From NCBI RefSeq assembly GCF_000185965.1, contig NC_014924.1, positions 1,240,001-1,304,000 on the forward strand: a DNA stretch of 64,000 nucleotides, in the 5' to 3' direction. Below the pieces are notes generated by a model. It was not told where the DNA came from and searched no databases. It saw nothing but the letters and a program-made list of their open reading frames with translations. The translations under genes and the position numbers were made by a program. Positions within the stretch are counted from its first letter, which is position 1. Every line of letters begins with the position of its first letter. The DNA is from Pseudoxanthomonas suwonensis 11-1 (lineage in GTDB: Bacteria > Pseudomonadota > Gammaproteobacteria > Xanthomonadales > Xanthomonadaceae). Positions 1-9,549 of this stretch are shown here, one piece after another.

Positions 1-110
1 GCGGACGGCGGCCCGTGGCGTCCCCCGTGGCGGACCGCCTTGCGGCCGGGCTTGGGCCTTCCGCCCGCATCGGCGAGAATCGCGGACCAGCCGCCGTCAC
101 CGGAACGCCA

Positions 111-578
111 ATGCCCCGCAAGATCGTCGCCCGCAAGTCCCCCATCCACGGCAATGGCGTGTTCGCCGTGGAGCCCCTCCGCAAGGGCGAGCGCGTCATC
201 GAGTACAAGGGCATGCGCCGTACCCACGCCGAGGTGGACGCCGATTCCAGCGGCGACGTCGAGAGCGGGCACACCTTCCTGTTCACCCTCAACGACGACT
301 ACGTCATCGACGCCAACTACAAGGGCAACGACGCGCGCTGGATCAACCACAGCTGCGATCCCAACTGCGAGGCGGTGGTGGTCGAGGCCGACGGCGACGA
401 CCGCAGCAAGGACCGCATCTTCATCGAGGCGATCCGCGACATCCGTCCGGGCGAGGAGCTGACCTACAACTACGGCATCTCCCTGGCCGAGCGGCACACG
501 CCGCGGCTGAAGAAGATCTGGGCCTGCCGCTGCGGCTCGCCCAGGTGCACCGGGACCATGCTCCAGCCCAAGCGCTGA
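111..578 (+). CDS. SET domain protein
   Basis: A 155-residue single-domain protein with the SET methyltransferase fold, which uses S-adenosylmethionine to methylate lysines. The cofactor/knot motif NHSCDPNC, the downstream ELTYNYG motif and a C-terminal cysteine cluster of post-SET type (CRCGSPRCTG) are all present. The ATG at 111 is preferred over an earlier in-frame ATG at 15 because homology-like sequence begins at MPRKIVARKSPIHGNGVFA. Small stand-alone bacterial SET proteins are common in Xanthomonadaceae, but their substrates are mostly unknown. It converges on the gene at 588-1160 with a 9-bp gap. Confidence 0.85.
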   Translation: MPRKIVARKSPIHGNGVFAVEPLRKGERVIEYKGMRRTHAEVDADSSGDVESGHTFLFTLNDDYVIDANYKGNDARWINHSCDPNCEAVVVEADGDDRSKDRIFIEAIRDIRPGEELTYNYGISLAERHTPRLKKIWACRCGSPRCTGTMLQPKR

Positions 579-587
579 GCGAAGCGG

Positions 588-1160
588 TCACTCCGCGGCC
601 GGGATCCCCGGGTCGCGGTCCAGCAGCACGTACAGCCGGCCGTCCTGGACGCCGGCCGATTCGACCTGGATGCCGCCCAGCATCGCCGCCAGCGGCGGTT
701 CGATCCGGTACACCGGCTCGGTGCGCGCGTAGTCGGCCAGCCAGGTGTTGAGCAGGCCGCGGGTGCCGGCGTCCAGTTCCAGGCCGGCCCGTGCCGGGCG
801 GAAGTCCTCGATCGCCGGCTGGTCCAGGAAGAACGCCCTGGCCGCCGGGTCGTAACGCAACGCGCTGCTCAGGCGCACCCGTCCGACCGGGGAGGGCGCC
901 GCTCCCGCGGTCGCCGCGGCCAGGTCCAGCGCAAGCTGCATGCGGGTGCCCGGCGGCAGCTCCAGCGAGGGGTTGGAGACGGTCAGCCGGAGCAGGCCGC
1001 CAAGGGTGTCGTGGGTTTGCGGGAAGCGTTCCTGCACGAAGGCCTGGGCATCGCCGGCCTCCACGCTGAGCCGCCGGCCCTCGACGCGTGGCTCGGCCTG
1101 CGCGGCTGTCGGCACCAGCAGGGCGGCCAGGAGGGCGGGGAAAATCCGGGTCAGGCGCAT
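588..1160 (-). CDS. DUF1439 family exported protein
   Basis: A 190-residue protein starting MRLTRIFPALLAALLVPTAAQAEP, with a clear signal peptide cut after AQA. The mature part, with QAFVQERFPQ near its start and repeated beta-strand-like segments, looks like the DUF1439 family of periplasmic or lipid-facing proteins. The ATG at 1160 is chosen because it begins the signal peptide; the frame stays open further upstream but that part has no coding character. Its role is unknown. It lies downstream of the inner-membrane-anchored gene at 1216-1761 and may be co-transcribed with it. Confidence 0.75.
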   Translation of the reverse strand: MRLTRIFPALLAALLVPTAAQAEPRVEGRRLSVEAGDAQAFVQERFPQTHDTLGGLLRLTVSNPSLELPPGTRMQLALDLAAATAGAAPSPVGRVRLSSALRYDPAARAFFLDQPAIEDFRPARAGLELDAGTRGLLNTWLADYARTEPVYRIEPPLAAMLGGIQVESAGVQDGRLYVLLDRDPGIPAAE

Positions 1161-1215
1161 CGGTGGCTCCTCGCAGAGGGGAGCTCCATCGTGGCCAAGG
1201 CCGGTGAACCGGCCG

Positions 1216-1761
1216 TTAGTGGCGCCCGGGCAGTTCAGCCTGGAGCGCCGCCGAGGTGATTTCCCAGCCCTCGCCATCCTTGCGTGCGCGCAGGCGATAG
1301 TCGCCCTGGACCAGGCGCGTGCTGCCGTCCGCCAGCGCCAGGCGCAGGCGTACCGGCACTTCCACCACGCGTGGCACCGGATCGGCATCAAGCGGGCGCG
1401 CACTCGCGCTGGTGATCCGCAGGGAGCGGAACGGCTCCTTCGTGCGCAGGATGGCATCGCCGCGCGAGCGTCCGGGACGGCCCTTGGCCCACCACTGGTC
1501 GGCCTGCTGCGGGTCGGGGCCGGCCAGTGCGGCCAGGTAGGCATGCACCGCCGACCTGGCGCCTGCGAGCGCCAGGCTGCGGGCGCCATCGTCAATCAGG
1601 GCGGCATCCGCGGTGTCGGTTGCCTCCGGGGATTTCGGCTCCGCCCCGGTGTCGGCTGGCGGCGGTATGTCCAGCGGCGTGGCTGGCAACGGACGGCAGG
1701 CGCGCCAGGCCAGGACCAGGGCGAGCAGGACGACGATGGAGAGGATCAGGCGGTTACGCAT
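1216..1761 (-). CDS. membrane-anchored hypothetical protein
   Basis: A 181-residue protein with one N-terminal transmembrane segment (MRNRLILSIVVLLALVLAW), a proline-rich linker and a C-terminal soluble domain. The soluble part, with helix-rich residues around 65-90 and strands such as VRLRLALADGSTRLVQGDY and EGWEITSAALQ, resembles NTF2-like or periplasmic stress proteins, though no family can be named with certainty. The gap to the downstream gene is 55 bp, so the two may form one unit. Confidence 0.65.
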   Translation of the reverse strand: MRNRLILSIVVLLALVLAWRACRPLPATPLDIPPPADTGAEPKSPEATDTADAALIDDGARSLALAGARSAVHAYLAALAGPDPQQADQWWAKGRPGRSRGDAILRTKEPFRSLRITSASARPLDADPVPRVVEVPVRLRLALADGSTRLVQGDYRLRARKDGEGWEITSAALQAELPGRH

Positions 1762-1808
1762 GGGGCGACGACGGGAACGGCCGGCGCAGCTTACGGAACC
1801 GGGGCGGA

Positions 1809-2114
1809 TCAGTCGCCTGGGCGGACTTCGAGCCGGGCCAGCAGCTGTGCCAGCGGCTCCCGCAGCCCGACAAGCGGATCATCGGCGAGGGCGGGATGGC
1901 GGCGGGCGATGCCATCGAGCAGGCGTGCGCCGATCACCAGCGCGGTGCGCTCGTCGGCGCTGAGCCCGGGCAGGCGCTGGTTGCTTTCGACCACGCGCAT
2001 CCAGTCATCGACGCAGGGCTGTTCGAACTCGATCGAGCAGCGTCCCTGGCACGGCAGTCCGCCGTTCTCCACCGGGGTAACGGTGATGCGGTAGCGGTGG
2101 GGAGACGAAGCCAT
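1809..2114 (-). CDS. DUF3861-like small protein
   Basis: A 101-residue cytoplasmic protein starting MASSPHRYRITVTPVENGG. It keeps the layout I recall for DUF3861: an N-terminal strand pair with FEQPCVDDWMRVVE, then a helical part with ADERTALVIGARLLDGI. The ATG at 2114 is the first start that fits. The function of the family is unknown. Confidence 0.65.
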   Translation of the reverse strand: MASSPHRYRITVTPVENGGLPCQGRCSIEFEQPCVDDWMRVVESNQRLPGLSADERTALVIGARLLDGIARRHPALADDPLVGLREPLAQLLARLEVRPGD

Positions 2115-2203
2115 GGCGAGGGTCCTGCAGGTGTGTGCGGCCAAGATAGGCCCGCCGGCCGGCAGGGACGAGGCCCGTGGCCACGATGGACCGTTCCACT
2201 CCC

Positions 2204-2788
2204 TCAGGGCGGCGATGGTGGAGGCGCGGTGGCAAGCAGGCGCGGCAGCGGATTGGACGCGCCGCCGGGGCCGTAGATGCCGTAGTGCAGGTGTGGTGGC
2301 GTGGTGCGCGCGTTGCCGGTGTTGCCGACCGTTCCCAGCACGGTGCCGGCCTCGACCATGTCGCCGGCGGCCAGCCCCGGCGCCCAGTGGTCGAGGTGGG
2401 CGTAGTAGTGCGATTCGTTGCCCGGACCACGCACCCAGACCTGGCGTCCGCCGAGGCCGCGGTCGCGCACGGCGGTGACGATGCCGCGGGTGGTGCTGGT
2501 CACCGGCGTGCCGCGCGGCGCGAAGATGTCCAGGCCCTCGTGGCTGCGGTCGCTGTCGCGGGGCGCACCCCAGGTGTCGGCGATGCGGCCTGCCTCGACG
2601 CCTTGCACCGGTACCGGCAGCGTCTCCGGCGCCGGACTGCGCGCCAGTTCCCAGGTGAAGCGCGCACGCTGGGTGGCCGGGTGCTGCCATGCCCAGAGCA
2701 GGCACGCGCCCAGCACGCACAGCCACAGCAGGGTCCAGGCGGAACCGGCGAGGCGGCGGGCGAGGGTGGGGCGTCCATGGGCAGGCAT
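2204..2788 (-). CDS. M23 family metallopeptidase, membrane anchored
   Basis: A 194-residue protein with an N-terminal transmembrane segment (SAWTLLWLCVLGACLLWAW) and a LytM/M23 endopeptidase domain. The Zn-binding motif SHEGLDIFAPRGTPV and the second motif HLHYG are present, with YYAHLD between them, so the domain looks catalytically complete. Family members cut peptidoglycan cross-bridges in the periplasm. The first ATG is at 2788; an in-frame TTG at 2827 would add 13 residues. Confidence 0.85.
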   Translation of the reverse strand: MPAHGRPTLARRLAGSAWTLLWLCVLGACLLWAWQHPATQRARFTWELARSPAPETLPVPVQGVEAGRIADTWGAPRDSDRSHEGLDIFAPRGTPVTSTTRGIVTAVRDRGLGGRQVWVRGPGNESHYYAHLDHWAPGLAAGDMVEAGTVLGTVGNTGNARTTPPHLHYGIYGPGGASNPLPRLLATAPPPSPP

Positions 2789-2844
2789 GGACTGCAGGAT
2801 GGCGCGTGCTGCGTGCCCGTCGCGCAAACAGGGCGGACAGGCCG

Positions 2845-2879
2845 CAAATGAAAACGGGGCGGCCTTGCGGCCGCCCCGT
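2845..2879 (-). terminator. intrinsic terminator after the HU-like gene
   Basis: An 11-bp perfect stem (2854-2864 with 2869-2879) closes a 4-base loop. On the minus strand it is followed by TTTTCATTT. It lies 27 bp past the stop of the HU-like gene. Confidence 0.85.
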
Positions 2880-2905
2880 CGAAGAGCTTCAGCCAGTCGC
2901 GCCGA

Positions 2906-3334
2906 TCAGGCGGCAGCGTCCTTGAGCTTCTTCAGCGGACGCACCTTGACCTTGACCGAGGCCGGCTTGGCGGCGAACCACTGCTCTTCCTTGGTGAACG
3001 GGTTGATGCCCTTGCGCTTCGGCTTGGCCGGAACCTTGACCGAGGTGACCTTGAACAGGCCCGGCAGGGTGAAGCTGCCAGCGCCCTTCTTGCTGATCGC
3101 GCCGGAGACCGCATCCTCGACGGCAGCCAGGACGGCCTTGACGTCCTTGGCGACGACGCCGCTGGTTTCGGACAGGTGCTTGATCAGGGCGGACTTGCCC
3201 AGGACTTCCTTCAGCGGGGCGGCCTTCTTCGGAGCGGCAGCCTTCTTCGGCGCAGCAGCCTTCTTCACTGCGGTCGTCTTCGCCGCTTTGGTCGCGGCCT
3301 TCTTGGCGGCCGGCTTCTTGGTGGTCTTCGCCAT
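2906..3334 (-). CDS. HU-family DNA-binding protein with lysine/alanine-rich N-terminal tail
   Basis: A 142-residue nucleoid protein. Residues 1-45 form a histone-H1-like AKKAATKAAK/APKKAA tail. Residues about 48-135 form the HU/IHF fold, with LIKHLSETSG at the start and GSFTLPGLFKV in the core, and the DNA-binding arm region KPKRKGINPFTKEEQWF. The ATG at 3334 opens MAKTTKKPAAKK; the upstream frame is non-coding. Tailed HU variants of this kind are usual in Xanthomonadaceae. A strong terminator follows at 2845-2879. Confidence 0.9.
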   Translation of the reverse strand: MAKTTKKPAAKKAATKAAKTTAVKKAAAPKKAAAPKKAAPLKEVLGKSALIKHLSETSGVVAKDVKAVLAAVEDAVSGAISKKGAGSFTLPGLFKVTSVKVPAKPKRKGINPFTKEEQWFAAKPASVKVKVRPLKKLKDAAA

Positions 3335-3481
3335 AAATTTCCTGTTCCGTTCGATTGGATGGTGGGCCGAGAGGATCGGCACGGCGAATGTAGGCGATGA
3401 AGGCAGCGCCGCCAAGAGGAAATTCGCGCCAAAACGGCAAAAAAGCCGGCCAATAGGCCATAAGTCGCACCGGCGGGGGCG

Positions 3482-4288
3482 TCAGGGGCCGTTCCGGGCC
3501 CCGGAGCGGCGCGCCTGCTTGCGTTCGGCGACCTTCTGCGCGGCCTCGTGTTCGCGGGCGGTGCGCACCATTTCCCCCAGCCATCCGGCCAGCAGGTCGG
3601 TGTAGGCCAGCTGCTCCGGCTTGCCGGAAAACGCATGGTCGGCGCCCTGGATCCGGCGCCTGGTCAGGGAGCGCGCGTTGGAGAACGCGGCCGCGTAGTT
3701 CTCGCCGACCTGGTGCGGGACGGTCTGGTCGTGCTCGGCCTCCACCAGCAGCACGTCGCCCGGGAAACCATGGCTCGCACGCAGGGCGCGGTTGAGTTCC
3801 CAGGACACCGGGCGGCGGCGGAATGCGTGCAGGTCCGGGTCGGCATGCAGCTGGCGCTTGGGCAGCTCCCAGCCCTCGTCCTTGTAGAGCGCCGGGGAGC
3901 GCAGGGCCAGCCAGCGCACCGGGCGCAGCTCGGAAAGCAACGCGGCCAGGTAACCGCCGTAACTGATGCCCACCACGGCGATGGCCGAGGCATCCACGTC
4001 CGGGCGCGCGGCGAACCAGTCGTAGGCGGCGAGCAGGTCGGCCAGGTTCTGCGGACGGCTGACCGTTTCCCACTGCGCGGCGGTCTGCTCGTGGCCGCGC
4101 AGGTCGAAGGTCAGGCAGACGCAGCCGATGCCGGCGATGCGGCGGGCGCGGCCCAGGTCGTGGTCCTGGCTGCCGCCCCAGCCGTGCACGAACAGCACCC
4201 CGGGCAGGGCCGGCGGCGGCGAGAGCACGGTGCCGCGGACGACCTCGTCGTCGACCCTGATGTCGACCTGGTCAAGGCGGATTTCCAT
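3482..4288 (-). CDS. alpha/beta hydrolase
   Basis: A 268-residue cytosolic hydrolase. The triad is visible: nucleophile Ser109 in GISYGG, acid Asp187 in EAEHDQTVP and His218 in GADHAF. The oxyanion-hole motif HGWGGS is near residue 35. It belongs to the dienelactone hydrolase/acyl-peptidase-like group; the substrate is unknown. The gene lies directly downstream of the DUF3182 gene. In the frame-corrected version of that gene the two would overlap by 17 bp. Confidence 0.85.
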   Translation of the reverse strand: MEIRLDQVDIRVDDEVVRGTVLSPPPALPGVLFVHGWGGSQDHDLGRARRIAGIGCVCLTFDLRGHEQTAAQWETVSRPQNLADLLAAYDWFAARPDVDASAIAVVGISYGGYLAALLSELRPVRWLALRSPALYKDEGWELPKRQLHADPDLHAFRRRPVSWELNRALRASHGFPGDVLLVEAEHDQTVPHQVGENYAAAFSNARSLTRRRIQGADHAFSGKPEQLAYTDLLAGWLGEMVRTAREHEAAQKVAERKQARRSGARNGP

Positions 4289-4303
4289 GCGCCACAGCGT
4301 ACT

Positions 4304-5395
4304 TCAGCACCGGTCCACGCGATGCGAGCGGATCGCGGAAGTGCACCTGCGCCGACGGCGGGGGCTGGTGCGCGGGATCGTGGCTCTCGTGGCAGGAAGT
4401 GGTGATCGCGCCCCCGCGAGGCGCCCGGACAGCAGCGCATCCAGCGCGACGATCTCGGCGGGGGAAGCGCCGCCCAGCCGCCAGGACTGCTCCAGCACGC
4501 CGCAGCGCCAGTTGCCGTGCGCGTCGTGCCCGGCGATGACGTCGTAGTTGCGGCGCGAGGCGAAGAAGCCGGGATGCACCGCTTCCACCGCGGCGTCATA
4601 GCGGCGCGCGCAGTCCAGGGCGTGGCGCTGCATCGCGTCGGTGGCGACCGGCTCCAGCGCGGCGTAGTCGCCGGCGACCACGTGCAGGCGGGAGCCGGTG
4701 TAGACCTCCAGTCCCTCGCGGTCCGGCGCCTGGTGCTGGGTGCCGAGGTAGGACAGCACCATGCCTGCGATCCTCACTTGGCCCACGCTGCAGGTGGTGG
4801 CGTCGACCAGGTCCTGCTCCAGGACCATGCCGTGCTCCTGCAGCTCCAGCCGGTCGAGCGCCGCCAGCGCCTCGTCCAGGGTGCCGGGGCAGTCCACCCG
4901 GCGCTGGCCGTTGCCACCGCGCGCCTGCGCCGGCTTGAGCCGGATCGCGCCGCCGCGGGCCAGCAGTTCGCGTCCGGCGAGGCCGGCGGACTGCGGACAG
5001 AACACGCTGAATCCATCCAGCACCACCGGCCGCAGGCGCTCGCCCAGCTCCGAGCGCCAGCCTTCGGGGATGGATGCGCATTCGCGCGGCAGGGCGTGGG
5101 TGATCACCTTGCTGGCGACGAAGGCATGCGGCACCACGCCGCCAAACAGGTCGTCCTCGTCGACGATGCCGAGGCGTGCGGCCTGCGCCGCGGTCAGGGT
5201 GTCGTCGGGGACGAAGTAGGGTCGCAGTGGCGGCGGATTGGCCGGGTCGTACGCGCCGGCGTACTCCCAGCCGGCCAGTTCGGCCAGGCGGCGCGCGACC
5301 CAGGCCTGCGATGCCTGCTCATGCCCGCTGCGTGGGTGCCCGCTCGCGCATACGGTGACCACCGAGCGCCTGGAGCGGTTGTCGGGGGAGGTCAT
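4304..5395 (-). CDS. DUF3182 family protein (ATP-grasp-like), C-terminus probably frameshifted
   Basis: A 363-residue open frame starting MTSPDNRSRRSVVTV. The conserved DUF3182 body is present: HEQASQAWVARRLAELAG, FVPDDTLTAAQAARLGI, DDLFGGVVPHAFVASK, IRLKPAQARGGNGQRRV and GVLEQSWRLGGASPAE. The family looks ATP-grasp-like but its reaction is not established. After about residue 320 the reading becomes Arg/Pro/Ser rich and unlike the family. A different frame in the same DNA (about 4410 down to 4272) instead reads [21 protein letters not shown], which resembles the family's C-terminal VYFRGxDPxxGPLTKYA. One missing base in the five-C run near 4410 would explain it. Confidence 0.75.
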   Translation of the reverse strand: MTSPDNRSRRSVVTVCASGHPRSGHEQASQAWVARRLAELAGWEYAGAYDPANPPPLRPYFVPDDTLTAAQAARLGIVDEDDLFGGVVPHAFVASKVITHALPRECASIPEGWRSELGERLRPVVLDGFSVFCPQSAGLAGRELLARGGAIRLKPAQARGGNGQRRVDCPGTLDEALAALDRLELQEHGMVLEQDLVDATTCSVGQVRIAGMVLSYLGTQHQAPDREGLEVYTGSRLHVVAGDYAALEPVATDAMQRHALDCARRYDAAVEAVHPGFFASRRNYDVIAGHDAHGNWRCGVLEQSWRLGGASPAEIVALDALLSGRLAGARSPLPATRATIPRTSPRRRRRCTSAIRSHRVDRC

Positions 5396-5604
5396 GCCGG
5401 CCGCTCCGCGGAAGGGACGGGACAACGCTGCGGGCTGCGCGGTGAAACGGGTGCGAAGGATCGGCGTCGCGCTGGCGGCCAGCAGATGCGTTTGCGGAGG
5501 TGTGTGGATCACGTTCCACGCCCGCGCCGGCGCGTGGCATCCAGCCTTGCTTGGGGCGGTGGCGCGCAGGCACCCCGCCTCACGGCGCCGGGGGGCGACG
5601 CGCA

Positions 5605-5637
5605 TAAAAAAGCCGGGGCATCTCGCGATGCCCCGGC
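5605..5637 (-). terminator. intrinsic terminator of the alpha-glucosidase gene
   Basis: An 11-bp stem (5612-5622 with 5627-5637) with a 4-base loop. On the minus strand a T run of six to seven follows. It lies 24 bp past the stop of the GH13 alpha-glucosidase gene. The rest of the 5396-5660 gap shows no gene. Confidence 0.9.
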
Positions 5638-5660
5638 CGGACTGCGGGCTGAGGGAGGGA

Positions 5661-7274
<1,614 letters not shown>

Positions 7275-7452
7275 ACGGGAACCATTACGGTTGGGATGCC
7301 GCGCTGGATTGCGCGGCCGGGTGGAGGACCGGCGGCCGTGCAACCCCTCGCACGCGCCGCCGTCGAACCGGCCGCGGCAGGCACCTGCCCGCCGCGCCGC
7401 TTTCATCGGCCGCCGCTATGGTAGTGGCGGCCCTTCGCGCCCGAGCCGGGGC

Positions 7453-7465
7453 GCATACGTATTCA
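7453..7465. promoter_or_regulatory. candidate LacI-family (MalR-like) operator, site 1
   Basis: The motif GCATACGTATTCA is a near-palindrome centred on ACGT. Its exact reverse complement occurs at 12416-12428 in the divergent pullulanase/MFS control region, and a LacI-type regulator lies in the same cluster. It sits in the 203-bp gap upstream of the alpha-glucosidase gene. The link to the regulator is inferred. Confidence 0.5.
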
Positions 7466-7477
7466 CCACGAACGCCT

Positions 7478-9544
7478 TCAGAGCGGCACGAAACGCACGG
7501 CCTGGCCGCCGCCGCGGCCGAGGCGCAGCTCGAGCACGTCGCCGGCACCGACCTCGCGGGTCTCGTGCACGAACGCCGCCGCATTGCGCTCCCAGTCGGC
7601 GCCATCGCCGTCGCGGTAGATCTCCGCGCGGTAGCGGCGGCCGGCATCGAGGAAGGACAGTGGCGCCTGCAGCACGCGCGGGGTGTCGTCGCCGACCGCG
7701 CCGAGGAACCACTCCTCGCCGCCGCGCGCCTTGCGCGCCAGCACCGCGTACTCGCCGACCGAACCGTCGACCATGCGGCTTTCCTCCCAGTCCACCGCCA
7801 CGTCGCGGATGAACTTCAGCGCCTGCGGCTGCTTCGCGTAATGCTCGGGCAGGTCGGCGACCATCTGCACCGGGCTGTACAGGACCACGTACAGCGCCAG
7901 CTGCTTGGCCAGGGTGCTGCGCAGCTTCTGGCCGTTGCGGCCGACCAGGCTGACGATGCCGGGGGTGAAGTCCATCGGCCCGGCGAGCATGCGGGTGAAC
8001 ACCAGGGTGGCCTCGTGCTCCGGCGGGTTCGGCGGATCGGCCCATGCGGCGAACTCCATGCCACGCGCGCCCTCGCGCGAGACCCAGTTCGGGTACGTGC
8101 GGCGCAGGCCGGTGTCCTTGACCGGCTCGTGCGCATTGACCGCGATCTTCCTCTCCGCCGCGGCCTGGACCACGCGCAGGTGGTGGTTGCTCATCCACTG
8201 GCTCTCGTGCCACTCGCGCACCACCGGGCCACCGGCCTGGTCCTGGCGCTGGATGTCGCCGGCGTCGCAGACGTAGCCGGTCTTGACCACGTCCACGCCG
8301 TTGCGCGCGTACAGGTCGAAGGCCGCCTCCAGCTGCCGCTCGTAATGGCTGACCGCGCAGGCGGTCTCGTGGTGGCCGATCAGGTGCACGCCCTTGCCGG
8401 CGGCGTACTTCGCCAGCTTCGGCAGGTCGAAGTCCGGGGTGGAGCGGGTGAAGTCGAAGCCCCAGCCGTTGGCGAACCAGTTGCCGTCCCAGCCGGGGTT
8501 CCAGCCCTCCACCAGCACGCCACGGAAGCCGTTCTTCGCGGCGAAGTCGATGTAGCGGCGGGTATTGGCGGTGGTCGCGCCGTGCTTCGGCCCGGTGCCC
8601 CAGGTCTCGGTCTCCAGGTGCAGCGACCACCACACGCCCACGTACTTGGCCGGTTTGAACCAGCTGACGTCGCCGATGGCGTTGGGCTCGTTGAGGTTGA
8701 GGATCAGGCTCGATTCGACCAGGTCGCCGGCGCGCTCGCCGATCTGGATCGTGCGCCACGGGGTGGCGAACGGGGTGGTGCGGTTCACCGCGCCGCCCTC
8801 GCTGGACGGGGTCAGCGCCGCGCGCAGCACGTTGGCGTCGCCGCGGGCCAGGTTCATGCCGGCGTAGTCGACCAGCGCCGCCTCGTGGATGGAGACATGC
8901 AGGCCGTTGCCGGTGCGCAGGGTCAGCGGCGTCTGCGCGGTGCCGATCTCGCGCAGCGGGGTGCGCGAATACAGGTATTCCTCGCGGTTCCACTCGAACG
9001 CCGGGATCCACCAGGCGGTGGTGTCGTCCGCATCGGCCAGGGCGAACTCGGTCAGCTCCTGGCGGATGCGCACCTGGCGCGGGGCCGGCTCGGCCGGGAA
9101 CTCGTAGCGGAAGCCGACGCCGTCGTCGTAGACGCGGAACACCACGTCGATCCGGCGCGGGGCCTCGCCCGGGGTGGCCGGGCGCTCGGCGAAGCGCGCG
9201 CGCAGCTCGTTGTAGTGGTTGCGGGTCAGCCGGCGCTCGCCCCAGGGCTGTTCCCAGGTCTCGTCGAAGCTGCTGCTGGAATGGTCGACCAGCTCCAGGT
9301 TGCGCTCGAGGCGGCCGTCGCCGAGCAGGAAGCCCAGGCGCGAGGAGGCGATCACCGGCTGGCCGTTGCGCTCGACCCGGTAGGCGAGGCGGTCCTCGTG
9401 CTGGGCCTCGATGGTCACCGCCAGCACCTGGCCGGGGGATTCGATCCGGGCCAGGTCGCGTGCCTGCGCGGGCAGGGCGGCGGCGGCAAGGAGCAGCAGG
9501 GCGAGCAGGGTGCCGGTGCGGCGTGGGGGGCGTCGTGCGGACAT
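7478..9544 (-). CDS. GH97 family alpha-glucosidase, exported
   Basis: A 688-residue enzyme with a signal peptide (LLALLLLAAAALPAQA). The layout is that of GH97, the SusB family: an N-terminal beta-sandwich (VLAVTIEAQHEDRLAYRVE and following), a (beta/alpha)8 barrel containing KNGFRGVLVEGWNPGWDGNW and VDVVKTGYVCDAGDIQRQ, and a C-terminal beta domain. SusB-type enzymes cut alpha-glucosidic bonds in the periplasm or outer membrane by inversion. It is flanked by the pullulanase and alpha-glucosidase genes and only 5 bp separate it from pullulanase, so these are probably co-transcribed. Confidence 0.9.
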   Translation of the reverse strand: MSARRPPRRTGTLLALLLLAAAALPAQARDLARIESPGQVLAVTIEAQHEDRLAYRVERNGQPVIASSRLGFLLGDGRLERNLELVDHSSSSFDETWEQPWGERRLTRNHYNELRARFAERPATPGEAPRRIDVVFRVYDDGVGFRYEFPAEPAPRQVRIRQELTEFALADADDTTAWWIPAFEWNREEYLYSRTPLREIGTAQTPLTLRTGNGLHVSIHEAALVDYAGMNLARGDANVLRAALTPSSEGGAVNRTTPFATPWRTIQIGERAGDLVESSLILNLNEPNAIGDVSWFKPAKYVGVWWSLHLETETWGTGPKHGATTANTRRYIDFAAKNGFRGVLVEGWNPGWDGNWFANGWGFDFTRSTPDFDLPKLAKYAAGKGVHLIGHHETACAVSHYERQLEAAFDLYARNGVDVVKTGYVCDAGDIQRQDQAGGPVVREWHESQWMSNHHLRVVQAAAERKIAVNAHEPVKDTGLRRTYPNWVSREGARGMEFAAWADPPNPPEHEATLVFTRMLAGPMDFTPGIVSLVGRNGQKLRSTLAKQLALYVVLYSPVQMVADLPEHYAKQPQALKFIRDVAVDWEESRMVDGSVGEYAVLARKARGGEEWFLGAVGDDTPRVLQAPLSFLDAGRRYRAEIYRDGDGADWERNAAAFVHETREVGAGDVLELRLGRGGGQAVRFVPL

Positions 9545-9549
9545 GGGGA

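Noticed and set aside
15-110. Earlier in-frame ATG for the SET protein
   Set aside because: The added 32 residues have no family similarity and the ATG at 111 begins the conserved part.
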